Part shown: positions 8,278-17,604 of the stretch, in pieces
Position numbering within the stretch: position 1 is the first letter of the stretch
Layout of the letters: every line of letters begins with the position of its first letter
Source: Pararhizobium capsulatum DSM 1112
GTDB lineage: Bacteria > Pseudomonadota > Alphaproteobacteria > Rhizobiales > Rhizobiaceae
NCBI RefSeq assembly: GCF_030814475.1
Contig: NZ_JAUSVF010000002.1
Coordinates: 930,001 to 994,000, forward strand
Reading direction: 5' to 3'
Length of the DNA: 64,000 bases
Position numbers and translations under genes: made by a program
The notes under the pieces: generated by a model
Told to the model about the DNA's origin: nothing
The model's input: only the letters and a program-made list of their open reading frames with translations
The model's database searches: none

Positions 8278-9264
8278 TTACTTCTGGATACAGGTGTCAA
8301 CCGTGTCCTTGGTGCACTCGTCGAGCCCGGTGAACACCGGATCTTCGACCGGCTTTCCGGCGACAAGGTCCATCATGACCGATGGTGCCTTGTAGCCCAT
8401 TTCGAACGGCCGCTGGCCGACGAGCGCGGTCACCAGGCCTTCGCGCGCGATGGCTACTTCGTCGCCGATCGTATCGGCGGCGCCGATGACGAATTCATTG
8501 CTGGCGATTTTGTCGGCCATCGGCTTGAACAGGTCACGGTAGGGCTGCGGCGCACCGAATAGTGGCCAACCGCCCATTATTCCGAAAGCGGCAAGGTCGG
8601 GATTAGCGGCGAGAATGTCCGTCATCGCCTGTACGCCCTTGGCGCCATCGTCATTGGTAAAGACCGGGCAGCCGGCAACTTCGGTCCAGCCGCCTTCGCC
8701 GGCCAATGCCGTCAGGCCCTTTTGGCCGGTCAGCGTGTCGCGCATACCCTGCGCACGGCGCAGGATGTTGTCGGCTCCTGGGTTACCTTCGATCGTGCAG
8801 ATCTTGCCCCCATTCGGTTTCGCCTTCTTGATATAGTCACCGATCCGCGCGCCCATCAGGTAATTGTCCGTGCCGAGATAGGTCTTGCGCAGAGCCGAAT
8901 CTTCAACCGCCAGGTCGGCATCCAGAGTCATGATCGGGATTGTCGGGTTGGCGGTCTTCAATGTCTGGGCGATCAGCTTGGCGTTGGACGGCGAAATGGC
9001 CATCGCAACGGTGTCCGCCTTGCCCAGCATGTCCTGGACGATCTGCGCCTCACCGGCCTCGTCGGAGGTCGATGCTGGACCGGTGTAGAAGCATTCATAC
9101 TCAGAGTCAGGGTTTTCCTTATTCCATTTCTGGCAGCCCTGGTTGATCGCCTCGAAGAACGGGTTGTCGAGGCCCTTGACGACAATGACGAGCTGCTTTT
9201 TTGCCAATGCCTGTCCGGCGCTGAGGGCCATTATGGCCACGCCGAGCAACAGTAACTTCCTCAT
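8278..9264 (-). CDS. Periplasmic sugar-binding protein of an ABC importer
   Basis: Substrate-binding protein (328 aa) of the Peripla_BP_4/RbsB-like class. The signal peptide MRKLLLLGVAIMALSAGQALA has a likely cleavage after ALA. The mature start KKQLVIVVKGLDNPFFEAINQG is the typical first strand and sugar-binding loop. The start at 9264 is preceded by GGGAGGAA; the longer open frame to 9315 overlaps the upstream gene. It follows the epimerase gene by 47 bases. A perfect palindrome GGGCACG-G-CGTGCCC at 9287-9301 lies in this gap and could protect the abundant binding-protein mRNA. The permease and ATPase are encoded divergently at 10.5-12.3 kb. The sugar is unknown. Confidence 0.9.
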   Translation of the reverse strand: MRKLLLLGVAIMALSAGQALAKKQLVIVVKGLDNPFFEAINQGCQKWNKENPDSEYECFYTGPASTSDEAGEAQIVQDMLGKADTVAMAISPSNAKLIAQTLKTANPTIPIMTLDADLAVEDSALRKTYLGTDNYLMGARIGDYIKKAKPNGGKICTIEGNPGADNILRRAQGMRDTLTGQKGLTALAGEGGWTEVAGCPVFTNDDGAKGVQAMTDILAANPDLAAFGIMGGWPLFGAPQPYRDLFKPMADKIASNEFVIGAADTIGDEVAIAREGLVTALVGQRPFEMGYKAPSVMMDLVAGKPVEDPVFTGLDECTKDTVDTCIQK

Positions 9265-9311
9265 TGATTCCTCCCTTGAAAAAGACGGGCACGGCGTGCC
9301 CGCCACACACA

Positions 9312-10292
9312 TCAACCCGGATACCAGACGATGCGAGGGTCATTCACTGAGCGCTCGTATTTCCAAGCCGAGTCGATTAGCAATTCCAGATCGTATTTCG
9401 GTTGCCAGTCCAGCAGGTACTTGGCCTTGCTGTTGTCCATCCAGTTGGAGTGGTACTGGCTCGGTATGTCGATGCTGCCAAAACCGCGCGTCACAGCAAG
9501 GTAGTCCGCCACCGCCCGGTAATCCACCGGCCGGTCCATACAGATGTTGAAGAGCTGCCGTTTCGTGCGCGGATTGTCGAGAGCTGCCAGTATGGCCGCA
9601 ACCAGATCGTCGACATGGACGAAATTGCGCTTCAGCGGCCGGCCGTCAGCGTCAAGCAGAAGCGGCACGATTCCATCGGCGGCGTAGCGCCGCGCATCCG
9701 CCTCCGGCACCATGGTTTTCCAGTCGGGGCCGCCGAACACGTCGTCACCGAAGGACAGCGTGTATTTGAAGTCGTCCTTCTCCATGATCCACGGTGCACG
9801 CAGGCAGCAGCCGTTCAGGTCGTACTGGACACCGAACTGCTCCAGCATGACCTCCTCGAGAACCTTCGATAAAGCGTAGCTTCCCGGATAGGCCTGATGC
9901 GGCGTCTTTTCGGTGATTGGTCCATCGTGGTGATAGAAGAAATGGCCGATGCCGGCGTCTCCGCCGATGAGGATGAACTGCCGGGCGCTGGCACTCGCCC
10001 GGAATTCCTCAAGCAGCCAGAACAGCCCCTTGACGGTGACGTCCATAACGTCTTGAGGAGTTTCCTTGCAAGTGGCCAAGTGAACGACATGCGTGACACC
10101 GCGCAGCGCTGCGGCCACAACATCACGATCGGAGATCGACCCCCGCGTCACCGTTATCCGGTCGGTTTCATCGCATGACCGGTTATGGCAAAGCGCACGA
10201 ATGCGCGCAGTCGAAAATCGCGGATCGTCAAGCAGCCCAGCGATGAAGTGCCGCCCGACCTTGCCGGTCGCCCCGGTGACAAGGATCAGCAT
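9312..10292 (-). CDS. NAD-dependent epimerase/dehydrogenase (extended SDR)
   Basis: Extended short-chain dehydrogenase of 326 residues. The N-terminus has the Rossmann motif TGATGKVG (residues 6-13), and the YxxxK catalytic pair is in YALSK. It is likely to oxidise or epimerise a sugar or sugar acid. Uronate dehydrogenase-like and UDP-sugar epimerase-like enzymes are the nearest broad types I recognise. The start at 10292 has GGGAGGCGAGC upstream. Being in front of the binding-protein gene in the same transcript suggests that it acts on the imported sugar. The promoter should be in the AT-rich stretch 10330-10380, shared with the divergent ATPase gene. Confidence 0.85.
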   Translation of the reverse strand: MLILVTGATGKVGRHFIAGLLDDPRFSTARIRALCHNRSCDETDRITVTRGSISDRDVVAAALRGVTHVVHLATCKETPQDVMDVTVKGLFWLLEEFRASASARQFILIGGDAGIGHFFYHHDGPITEKTPHQAYPGSYALSKVLEEVMLEQFGVQYDLNGCCLRAPWIMEKDDFKYTLSFGDDVFGGPDWKTMVPEADARRYAADGIVPLLLDADGRPLKRNFVHVDDLVAAILAALDNPRTKRQLFNICMDRPVDYRAVADYLAVTRGFGSIDIPSQYHSNWMDNSKAKYLLDWQPKYDLELLIDSAWKYERSVNDPRIVWYPG

Positions 10293-10544
10293 GCTCGCCT
10301 CCCGAAAGCAGCTAATATGCACGCGCTTTGTTCGTCAACGACTATATATAATATAATTGAAATATTCCCGAACGCGACTTGAAACCTCCACATTCAATTG
10401 ACGCTTCGACGGTGTTTTGCATTAATGCGTTCTGTCGCCGTCCACGGGAGGAAATCGGGATGGCGGGTTGCGGCGGCTTGGTGTGCCGATTGGTATGTGC
10501 TCCAGCGTTGTCGCGTGCCTGTTGGCGGGGAGGCTAGAAGGCTG

Positions 10545-11281
<737 letters not shown>

Positions 11282-11285
<4 letters not shown>

Positions 11286-12322
11286 CCGAGGCGATCGGAC
11301 GCGAAAAGGAAAAGGGGCCGGCGATGGCAGTGACGCTTGACCAGACGATCGAACACCGGCAGCAAGGCTGGCTTTCTGCGGTGCTGGGCGGCCAGACCTT
11401 CTGGGTACTGATCTCCGTCATCCTCGCCTGCATCTTCCTGTCGTTCGCCACAGATTCCTTCGCGACGACGAAAAACCTCTACAACATCACCCGCAACGTC
11501 ACTTTTGTGGCGATCATCGCACTGGGCATGACGGTGGTGATCATCACCGGCGGCATTGATCTTTCGGTCGGCTCTGTGCTCTGCCTGTGCAGCATGGTGC
11601 TGGCGGTGATCATGAACGCCGGCTACAGCATCGAGGTGGGGATCGCCGCCTCGGTCGCTGTCGCGCTGATTGTCGGTGGGTTCAACGGCGTGTTGATCGC
11701 CTATCTCGGTTTTCCGCCGTTCGTCGTCACGCTCGGGATGCTGTCGATCGCGCGCAGTCTGGCGATGGTGGCGTCCAATAATACCGTCGTTTTCCAGTTC
11801 GGCCCGGACCACGACAAGCTCCTGGCGCTGGGCGGTGGCGCATGGCTGTTCGGCATCGCCAATCCAGTGCTCTACATGATCGTCCTGGCGCTGATAACCG
11901 GTTTCGTGCTGCGGTGGACGCGCTTCGGTCGCTATGTCTTCGCCATAGGCGGTAACGAGCATGCAGCGACGCTGACGGGCGTGCCGGTGCGGCGGATCAA
12001 GGTTACCGTCTATATGATTTCGGCGCTGTCGGCTGGGATCGCCGGCATCATCCAGACCGGTTGGCTCGGGGCCGTCACCACCAATATCGGCGCCGGGATG
12101 GAACTGCAGGTCATCGCCGCAGCCGTCATCGGCGGTGCCAACCTGGCCGGCGGCGTCGGCACTGCTTTTGGCGCGCTGATCGGGGCGGCGCTGATAGAAG
12201 TGATCCGCAACAGCCTCGGTCTATTGGGCATCAACGCCTTTTGGCAAGGAACCTTCATCGGCGGCGCCATTGTGCTTGCCGTCCTGTTCGACCGGATACG
12301 CAACTTCCGGCAGAGTCAGTAG
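11282..12322 (+). CDS. Sugar ABC importer permease (RbsC family)
   Basis: Inner-membrane permease (346 aa) with 8-10 hydrophobic segments. It has the RbsC-family core VIITGGIDLSVGSVLCLC, followed by GNEHAATLTGVPVRRIKVTVY, the usual cytoplasmic loop contacting the ATPase. The ATG overlaps the ATPase stop (ATGA), so 11282 is preferred; an ATG at 11324 is possible. With the divergent binding protein and epimerase it makes a complete importer. No dedicated regulator or sugar kinase gene is visible in this block, so substrate and control stay open. Confidence 0.9.
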
Positions 12323-12454
12323 AAGATCACTTGCCAGACCAACGGAGAGCGATCAAAAACCGGGACTGAACACCAGTTTTCTTCCTGACACCCGAACCCC
12401 GGCCCCCGCAGAAGATGCAGTCGGACCCGCGCGCAGTTTGGTATAGGTACTCGG

Positions 12455-14221
12455 ATGGGCTCGACATCACTTCTCGAACAGGATCCGGAGCGGGATCCAC
12501 ATCAGAACTCCGATACAGCAGCGTCGGGCTGGCAACGCTGGCTGCCGGGAATACAGACCGCCCGCCAGTACCAGATTTCCTGGCTGCCGCGTGATTTGGT
12601 CGCCGGGCTGGTATTGTCAGCCATGCTGGTTCCTGTTGGCATCGCCTATGCGGTGGCCTCCGGCGTGCCGGGCATCTACGGCCTCTATGCTACCATGATT
12701 CCGCTACTCACCTACGCCTTGTTCGGCCCCAGCAGAATCCTTGTGTTGGGGCCGGACTCAGCTCTGGCGACGCTCATCCTCGGCACTGTGCTGCCGCTCT
12801 CGGGAGGGGATCCGGCGCGTACCGTTGCCCTTGCCGGCATGCTGGCAGTGGTCGCCGGGCTGGTGTTGATCCTGTCCGGCGTGCTGCGGCTCGGGTTCGT
12901 CACCGAGCTCCTCTCGAAGCCGATCCGTTACGGCTATATGAACGGCATAGCGCTGACCGTGATCGTCACCCAGATTCCCAAACTCTTCCAGGTTTCCATC
13001 GACAGCACAGGGCCGCTGCAGGACTCAATTAAGATCGCAAAATCGATTCTGAACGGCGAGGCGAACTGGACCGCCTTTGCAATGGGTGCGGGCACGCTGG
13101 CGTTGATCCTTTTGTTGAAGCGTTGGCCGCGCGTTCCCGGTATTCTCTTGGTGGTTATCGCCGCGACCGTCGTAGTCGGTGTGCTCGGACTAGCTGAGAC
13201 TGAAGGAGTGGCGGTGCTCGGCCCATTGCCGGCGGGCTTGCCGTCTTTCGCCTTGCCGCAAATCTACATTAGCGACATCGGTCCCCTTGTCATCGGCGGA
13301 AGCGCGATCGCGCTGGTGTCCTTTGCCGATACCAGCGTGCTGTCCCGCTCCTACGCAGCGCGGCTGGGGACAAGTGTAAACCCCAATCAGGAAATGATCG
13401 GACTTGGGGCAGCTAATTTTGCAGCAGGGTTATTCCAAGGCTTCCCGATCAGCAGCAGCTCTTCGCGTACGCCCGTGGCCGAAGCCGCGGGTGCGAGGAC
13501 GCAGCTGACCAGCGTTATCGGTGCGGCAGGTGTGGCTCTCCTCCTAGTCCTCGCGCCGAACCTTCTGCGCAACTTGCCAAGCAGCGTGCTGGCTGCGGTG
13601 GTGATTGCCGCCGCCATCGGTCTCTTCGAGGTCTTGGATTTGCGACGCATCTACCGCATCCAGCAATGGGAGTTCTGGCTGTCCATGCTTTGCTTCGTCG
13701 GCGTCGCCGTCCTTGGAGCCATCCAGGGTATCGGGCTCGCCATCGTCGTCGCGGTCATCGAATTCCTCTGGGATGGGTGGCGTCCTTATTTTGCCGTCCT
13801 AGGTCGCGTTGACGGCTTGCGCGGTTACCATGATCTCAAGCGTTACCCGGCGGCGCGGCGCGTTCCAGGGCTACTTATCTTCCGCTGGGACGCACCACTG
13901 TTCTTCGCCAATTCCGAGCTTTTCCGTCAGAGCCTTACAGCGGAGATCGCAAGGTCGCCTACGCCGGTGCGGCGGGTAATCCTGGGGGCAGAGCCCATCA
14001 CCAGCGTGGACGTGACGGCAGCCGACATGCTTGCCGAGTTGGAGAGCAAGTTGAGGAAAACTGGAATCGAATTGCGCTTCGCGGAGATGAAAGATCCGGT
14101 AAAGGACAAGCTGAGACGCTTCGAGCTTCTGGAACAGCTAGGGGACGACAGCTTCTATCCAACGCTTGGGGCGGCAATTGACGCCTACCTCGCCGAGCAT
14201 CGCATCGACTGGAAGCCGTAA
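12455..14221 (+). CDS. SulP-family anion transporter with STAS domain
   Basis: SLC26/SulP-type membrane protein of 588 residues. The N-terminal part has the family signature LVAGLVLSAMLVPVGIAYAVASGVPGIYG split over the first helices, then about ten membrane spans, then a cytoplasmic STAS domain from about residue 440. The STAS core SVDVTAADMLAELESKLRKTGIELRF is recognisable. The substrate could be sulfate, bicarbonate or another anion. It stands alone on the plus strand with 132 bases before it. A 9-bp inverted repeat GCGCCGCCT/AGGCGGCGC (14243-14251 and 14279-14287) follows within 70 bases, without a T-run. Confidence 0.9.
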   Translation: MGSTSLLEQDPERDPHQNSDTAASGWQRWLPGIQTARQYQISWLPRDLVAGLVLSAMLVPVGIAYAVASGVPGIYGLYATMIPLLTYALFGPSRILVLGPDSALATLILGTVLPLSGGDPARTVALAGMLAVVAGLVLILSGVLRLGFVTELLSKPIRYGYMNGIALTVIVTQIPKLFQVSIDSTGPLQDSIKIAKSILNGEANWTAFAMGAGTLALILLLKRWPRVPGILLVVIAATVVVGVLGLAETEGVAVLGPLPAGLPSFALPQIYISDIGPLVIGGSAIALVSFADTSVLSRSYAARLGTSVNPNQEMIGLGAANFAAGLFQGFPISSSSSRTPVAEAAGARTQLTSVIGAAGVALLLVLAPNLLRNLPSSVLAAVVIAAAIGLFEVLDLRRIYRIQQWEFWLSMLCFVGVAVLGAIQGIGLAIVVAVIEFLWDGWRPYFAVLGRVDGLRGYHDLKRYPAARRVPGLLIFRWDAPLFFANSELFRQSLTAEIARSPTPVRRVILGAEPITSVDVTAADMLAELESKLRKTGIELRFAEMKDPVKDKLRRFELLEQLGDDSFYPTLGAAIDAYLAEHRIDWKP

Positions 14222-14242
14222 GCTCAGCCTCAAGCGCATTCC

Positions 14243-14287
14243 GCGCCGCCTCTCGAAACAATCATTAACAGCGATGTAAGGCGGCGC
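14243..14287. repeat. 9-bp inverted repeat downstream of sulP
   Basis: GCGCCGCCT at 14243-14251 is repeated in inverse at 14279-14287 with a 27-base loop. It could be a weak transcription end or a degenerate palindromic element. There is no T-run, and I saw no second copy in the window. Confidence 0.4.
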
Positions 14288-14400
14288 TGGCAGACGCCGT
14301 TGATCGAGGACTTACCCCGTTGAAGCAGGCGCGCAAATGCCTAATAGGCCCTGCGCCAACCCGGCTTCCTTGGAGCATCCCAACAACGATTAGCTAAGCT

Positions 14401-14781
14401 TTAAACTTGCCTTGCCTTGCGGTTGGCATAGCGCCTGTCGCGTTCGGCCTTTCGCGCGGCTTCGTCTTCAATGACCCGCGTCAAGCGCGCCGTTTCCGCC
14501 GTCTTGCGGGCCGCTTGCTCGGCTTGTGCGGCAGCAAACGCTGCGCCCTGGCGCTCCGCGGCTTCAGTCTCAATCCGGTTGATCTCGTCAAGCTTAACAC
14601 GCTCGCGTTCGAGGCGGCGTTCTTCTCTCGCCGATGCAGTCGCGATGCGTTCCGCTTGCTTTGCCGCCCGAAGGGGCTCAGCTGCCGCCTGAGCGGCACG
14701 ATGGGAAGCGAGGAGAGCCGCCCTGGCGTCAGTTGCCGCGGTTCGGCGATCGAGGAATTCGTTATTTCTTCCGTTCTTCAA
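14401..14781 (-). CDS. DUF6481 family protein
   Basis: Cytoplasmic protein of 126 residues, almost entirely charged and alanine-rich. It matches the DUF6481 pattern: NNEFLDRRTAATDARAALL at the start, a long helical stretch of Glu/Arg/Ala, and the tail ERDRRYANRKARQV. A long coiled coil is likely. The start is TTG at 14781 with CCAGGA 8 bases upstream. The function is unknown. Such genes are common next to cold-shock genes in rhizobia and sphingomonads, as here. It lies on the same strand as the small basic gene and cspA, separated from cspA by a strong terminator. Confidence 0.8.
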   Translation of the reverse strand: MKNGRNNEFLDRRTAATDARAALLASHRAAQAAAEPLRAAKQAERIATASAREERRLERERVKLDEINRIETEAAERQGAAFAAAQAEQAARKTAETARLTRVIEDEAARKAERDRRYANRKARQV

Positions 14782-14812
14782 GCTTGTATCCTGGTAATGC
14801 GGTTAAAGGGGA

Positions 14813-15037
14813 TCAATTGGCCGTTGTTCGTTTCGCAATAAGGCTCGCGGTCGCCGAGGCGCGGTCTTCCATTTCCTTGGCAAGGCGAGCTTCACGAAGC
14901 CGCAATGTCTTTGCTTCTCGCGACTGGGTGAGAGAGTGAAGCTCTTCGACCGCTTTGTCTTTCGCAAAAAACTGCTTCTGAACGTTGCCAAAGGCGATCT
15001 CAGCCTGCTGGCGAGACTTGGTGAACGTCTCCGTCAT
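14813..15037 (-). CDS. Small charged helical protein of unknown function
   Basis: 74-residue protein rich in Lys, Glu, Arg and Ala (MTETFTKSRQQAEIAFGNVQ at the start), predicted to be helical throughout and without a signal peptide. The start at 15037 has AGGAGAAC just upstream; a longer open frame to 15142 would overlap the csp terminator. It lies between cspA and the DUF6481 gene on the same strand. I do not recognise a named domain. The strong ribosome site and composition like its neighbour support a real gene, probably part of a small stress-related group. Confidence 0.75.
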   Translation of the reverse strand: MTETFTKSRQQAEIAFGNVQKQFFAKDKAVEELHSLTQSREAKTLRLREARLAKEMEDRASATASLIAKRTTAN

Positions 15038-15061
15038 GTGTTCTCCTGGGCTCGCATTGGC

Positions 15062-15097
15062 GAGAAAAAGCAAAAGGCCAGACAATGGATCTGGCCT
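15062..15097 (-). terminator. Intrinsic terminator of cspA
   Basis: On the minus strand AGGCCAGA and TCTGGCCT (15097-15090 and 15082-15075) form an 8-bp stem with a 7-base loop, followed by TTTGCTTTTT. It lies about 65 bases after the cspA stop and separates it from the small gene at 14813-15037. Confidence 0.92.
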
Positions 15098-15160
15098 GCC
15101 GAGATAACGTACTTTCCACAGTGCCAGTACATCCGTGGTCACAGGAAAGCAGATATCAGA

Positions 15161-15370
15161 TTATGCTGCCTGGAGATTGCAAGCCGACATCTTGCCAGAC
15201 TTGTTATCTCGCTCCAGGTCGAAGCCGATCTTCTGACCTTCGACGAGTTCGCGCATACCGGCGCGCTCTACGGCAGAGATGTGAACGAAGGCGTCCGCGC
15301 CACCGTTGTCGGGCTGAATGAAGCCGAAGCCCTTGGTGGAATTAAACCATTTAACTGTGCCAGTGGTCAT
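15161..15370 (-). CDS. cspA: Cold-shock protein, CspA family
   Basis: 69-residue single cold-shock domain that binds single-stranded RNA and DNA. The RNP1-like KGFGFIQP and RNP2-like DAFVHISAV motifs are intact, and [18 protein letters not shown] is the standard alphaproteobacterial opening. The start at 15370 follows AAAGGG. As is common for csp genes, the upstream region is long. A hairpin with a U-run sits only 25 bases in front of the start codon, which suggests control in the mRNA leader. The gene has its own terminator. Confidence 0.97.
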   Translation of the reverse strand: MTTGTVKWFNSTKGFGFIQPDNGGADAFVHISAVERAGMRELVEGQKIGFDLERDNKSGKMSACNLQAA

Positions 15371-15395
15371 GATGAACCCTTTCATAGCAATACTG

Positions 15396-15419
15396 AAAAA
15401 CCACAACGCCAAAGCGTTG
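15396..15419 (-). promoter_or_regulatory. Hairpin plus U-run in the cspA leader
   Basis: Minus strand: CAACGC-TTTG-GCGTTG (15419-15404) followed by TGGTTTTT (to 15396), about 25 bases before the cspA ATG. It looks like a terminator or a thermosensitive leader structure. Attenuation is possible but not proven. Confidence 0.6.
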
Positions 15420-16171
15420 CAGATGGTGGTAGCGATTCTTGAAAGGAAGTTCGTTGAGGGCGCGGTGCCAATCGCGCGATAACCAGAGCTAGCAAGCAAA
15501 ATTCGATAACAAGTGAATAGCGAACTCCCGCCAGAAAGTCAACTTTTAGTTTTGATCGATTTTCACCCAAATATTTCCAGTTGATCGTCGCCACTGGACA
15601 CGTCCTCAGCGTGGAGACCGTTCCGCGTTAATTCTTACTCCAGTGCACCCACCCGCAGCAACGACTGTATTGTGGGTTACATCACCCTCCCCTTGGCCTG
15701 CAGCGTCCGCGGAGGTGCAACCGGACAGAGCCTCGACCTTGATGAAGGCAACGGACCAAGCTCAGCAAAGGCAGCCACAGAAATGGACAAAAGCGAAAAA
15801 CGGTTCATTCAAAACGTGAAGTAAAATTGGATTTGTCTTTCAGAAGGAGCTAACATAGATCACCAAACAGCTCACCTACTGTTTTGTTGGCGGACAATAA
15901 ACCTGGTCTCGATTACCCGCCGCCTTAAATAGGTGGCGACCATTACGTGCAAGGGGCTTTCCATGTTGGGCTGTTCTCTTACGTGCAGGCTACGCGACCG
16001 GCACAGCTAGGCTTTTGCCGTTACGAATGGATTGTTGGTCTTCTAACCCACTCGCGCCGGGAGTCAGTTCGTGCCGACCGGGGCGCTAATCGCACATCCG
16101 GGCAGGCTGTCTGGGAGAGCGTCTTCGCGCCGTGGTTCTGTCGCGATTTCGGGAGAACGGGGTACAGGATT
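15420..16171. other. Non-coding stretch between cspA and the first RTX gene
   Basis: The left part must hold the cspA promoter and leader. The plus-strand frame of the RTX gene is open from 15947, but its codons there do not look like the downstream protein and no repeat motif is present. I see no other gene. Short AT-rich tracts near 15820-15930 could hold the RTX promoter. Confidence 0.5.
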
Positions 16172-17329
16172 ATGGGCGCTCTGAATGTGCGCGATCAGTC
16201 ATTGAACATGTACGAGATGGGGTTCCGGCAGTATGAGGCCGGGAGCGCACCACTCGTCGAGTTCGACGACGGCGTGGCGACCATCTGGTGGAGTGCAACA
16301 GAATACTTGCAATTTGAGGCGAGCTCCTACGATCCCGTCATCGGGCCGATCTACGATGGTGCCCAAGGTTTCTCCAACGGAGTTCTGATCTACAGTCTAT
16401 ACGACCCGTCGGAGATTTTTCTTGAAGGAAATGCCGCGCTTGAGGCATTTGCACTGACCGGCGATGGTTTTGCTCTATTTGAACTTTTGATCAATGGATA
16501 CCCTGAGTACAAGGCGCACCCAGCTTTGTATGGTCGGGCCGAAGACGATTTGCTATTCGGGCTCGACCACAACGACACTCTCGAAGGGGACGGCGGCAAC
16601 GATGAATTGATTGGCAACGAAGGAAACGATGCCCTCCTTGGAGACGCCATCGTCAGCTTCGCCCCAGGAGGTGACGACGCACTGGATGGCGGTCCGGGCT
16701 CGGATCGCATGGAAGGCGGGCTTGGCAACGACACCTACTATGTCGACGACAGCACAGACAAAATTATCGAAGATGATATCACCCAGGGAGACGACCAAGC
16801 CTTCACCGGCGTCAGCTACACCCTCGCCGCGGAGGTGTCTGTAGAGACGCTCTCGACTGCAGATCAGTCCGGTAGCGACGCAATCGATCTAACCGGCAAC
16901 GAACTTGGCAACTGGCTCGTCGGCAACGCCGGGAACAACAACATTTCCGCAGGGGACGGCGACGATGTCCTACAGGGGTGGGGTGGCACCGACACGCTGA
17001 CGGGCGGCATCGGAAACGATTTCTTCTGCTTCAGCACCCTACCCGACCAACGGGCGCTCACTACCCAAATAACCGACTTTACGACGACCGAGGAGGATAC
17101 GGTTGCGTTGGACGGCATCGTGTTTAGGGAGTTGACTGTCGGCGTGCTAGATAGCGCGGCGTTTCGGATCGGCGCTGCCGCGGAAGATGCCGACGACCGG
17201 ATCATCTACAACGCTACGACCGGCGCCCTGACCTACGACAACAACGGAGTGGTCAGCGACGGGGACACCACAATCGCGATGCTGACGGTCGGTCTGGTCC
17301 TGAGGAATACGGACTTTTTGATATCCTAA
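16172..17329 (+). CDS. RTX calcium-binding repeat protein
   Basis: Probable exported protein of about 385 residues. After an unrecognised N-terminal part (about 120 residues), glycine/aspartate nonapeptides appear (GGNDELIGNEGNDALLGD, GGPGSDRMEGGLGNDTYYVD), then a second group near residue 265 (AGDGDDVLQGWGGTDTLTGG). The C-terminus (DDRIIYNATTGALTYDNNG...NTDFLIS) is the kind of tail read by type I secretion systems in rhizobia. There is no N-terminal signal peptide. The start at 16172 is a choice; the frame is open from 15947. No ABC/HlyD secretion genes are nearby. The function of the N-terminal part is unknown. Confidence 0.85.
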   Translation: MGALNVRDQSLNMYEMGFRQYEAGSAPLVEFDDGVATIWWSATEYLQFEASSYDPVIGPIYDGAQGFSNGVLIYSLYDPSEIFLEGNAALEAFALTGDGFALFELLINGYPEYKAHPALYGRAEDDLLFGLDHNDTLEGDGGNDELIGNEGNDALLGDAIVSFAPGGDDALDGGPGSDRMEGGLGNDTYYVDDSTDKIIEDDITQGDDQAFTGVSYTLAAEVSVETLSTADQSGSDAIDLTGNELGNWLVGNAGNNNISAGDGDDVLQGWGGTDTLTGGIGNDFFCFSTLPDQRALTTQITDFTTTEEDTVALDGIVFRELTVGVLDSAAFRIGAAAEDADDRIIYNATTGALTYDNNGVVSDGDTTIAMLTVGLVLRNTDFLIS

Positions 17330-17604
17330 TACGGGACAACACTCGGGAACCCACGCCCGCACAAAGTGTCAGATGCTTCGTTCCTTGCTGCCTAGCTCGA
17401 GGGCTTCACTCCAATGACGTCAGGAGAGGCACGCGCTCCATCAGTTCCTAGCGAATATAAGCACATTGGGATACAATCCCCAGTGAGGACATCGCTCAAC
17501 AATCCGAAACCTTATCCTGACCGGATTCATAGGGAAGCTTCGGCCGGCACCGACGTGCCCAGGGGTGGGGACGCCAACTAAACAAGCTACCAGGGAGTTT
17601 TGAA

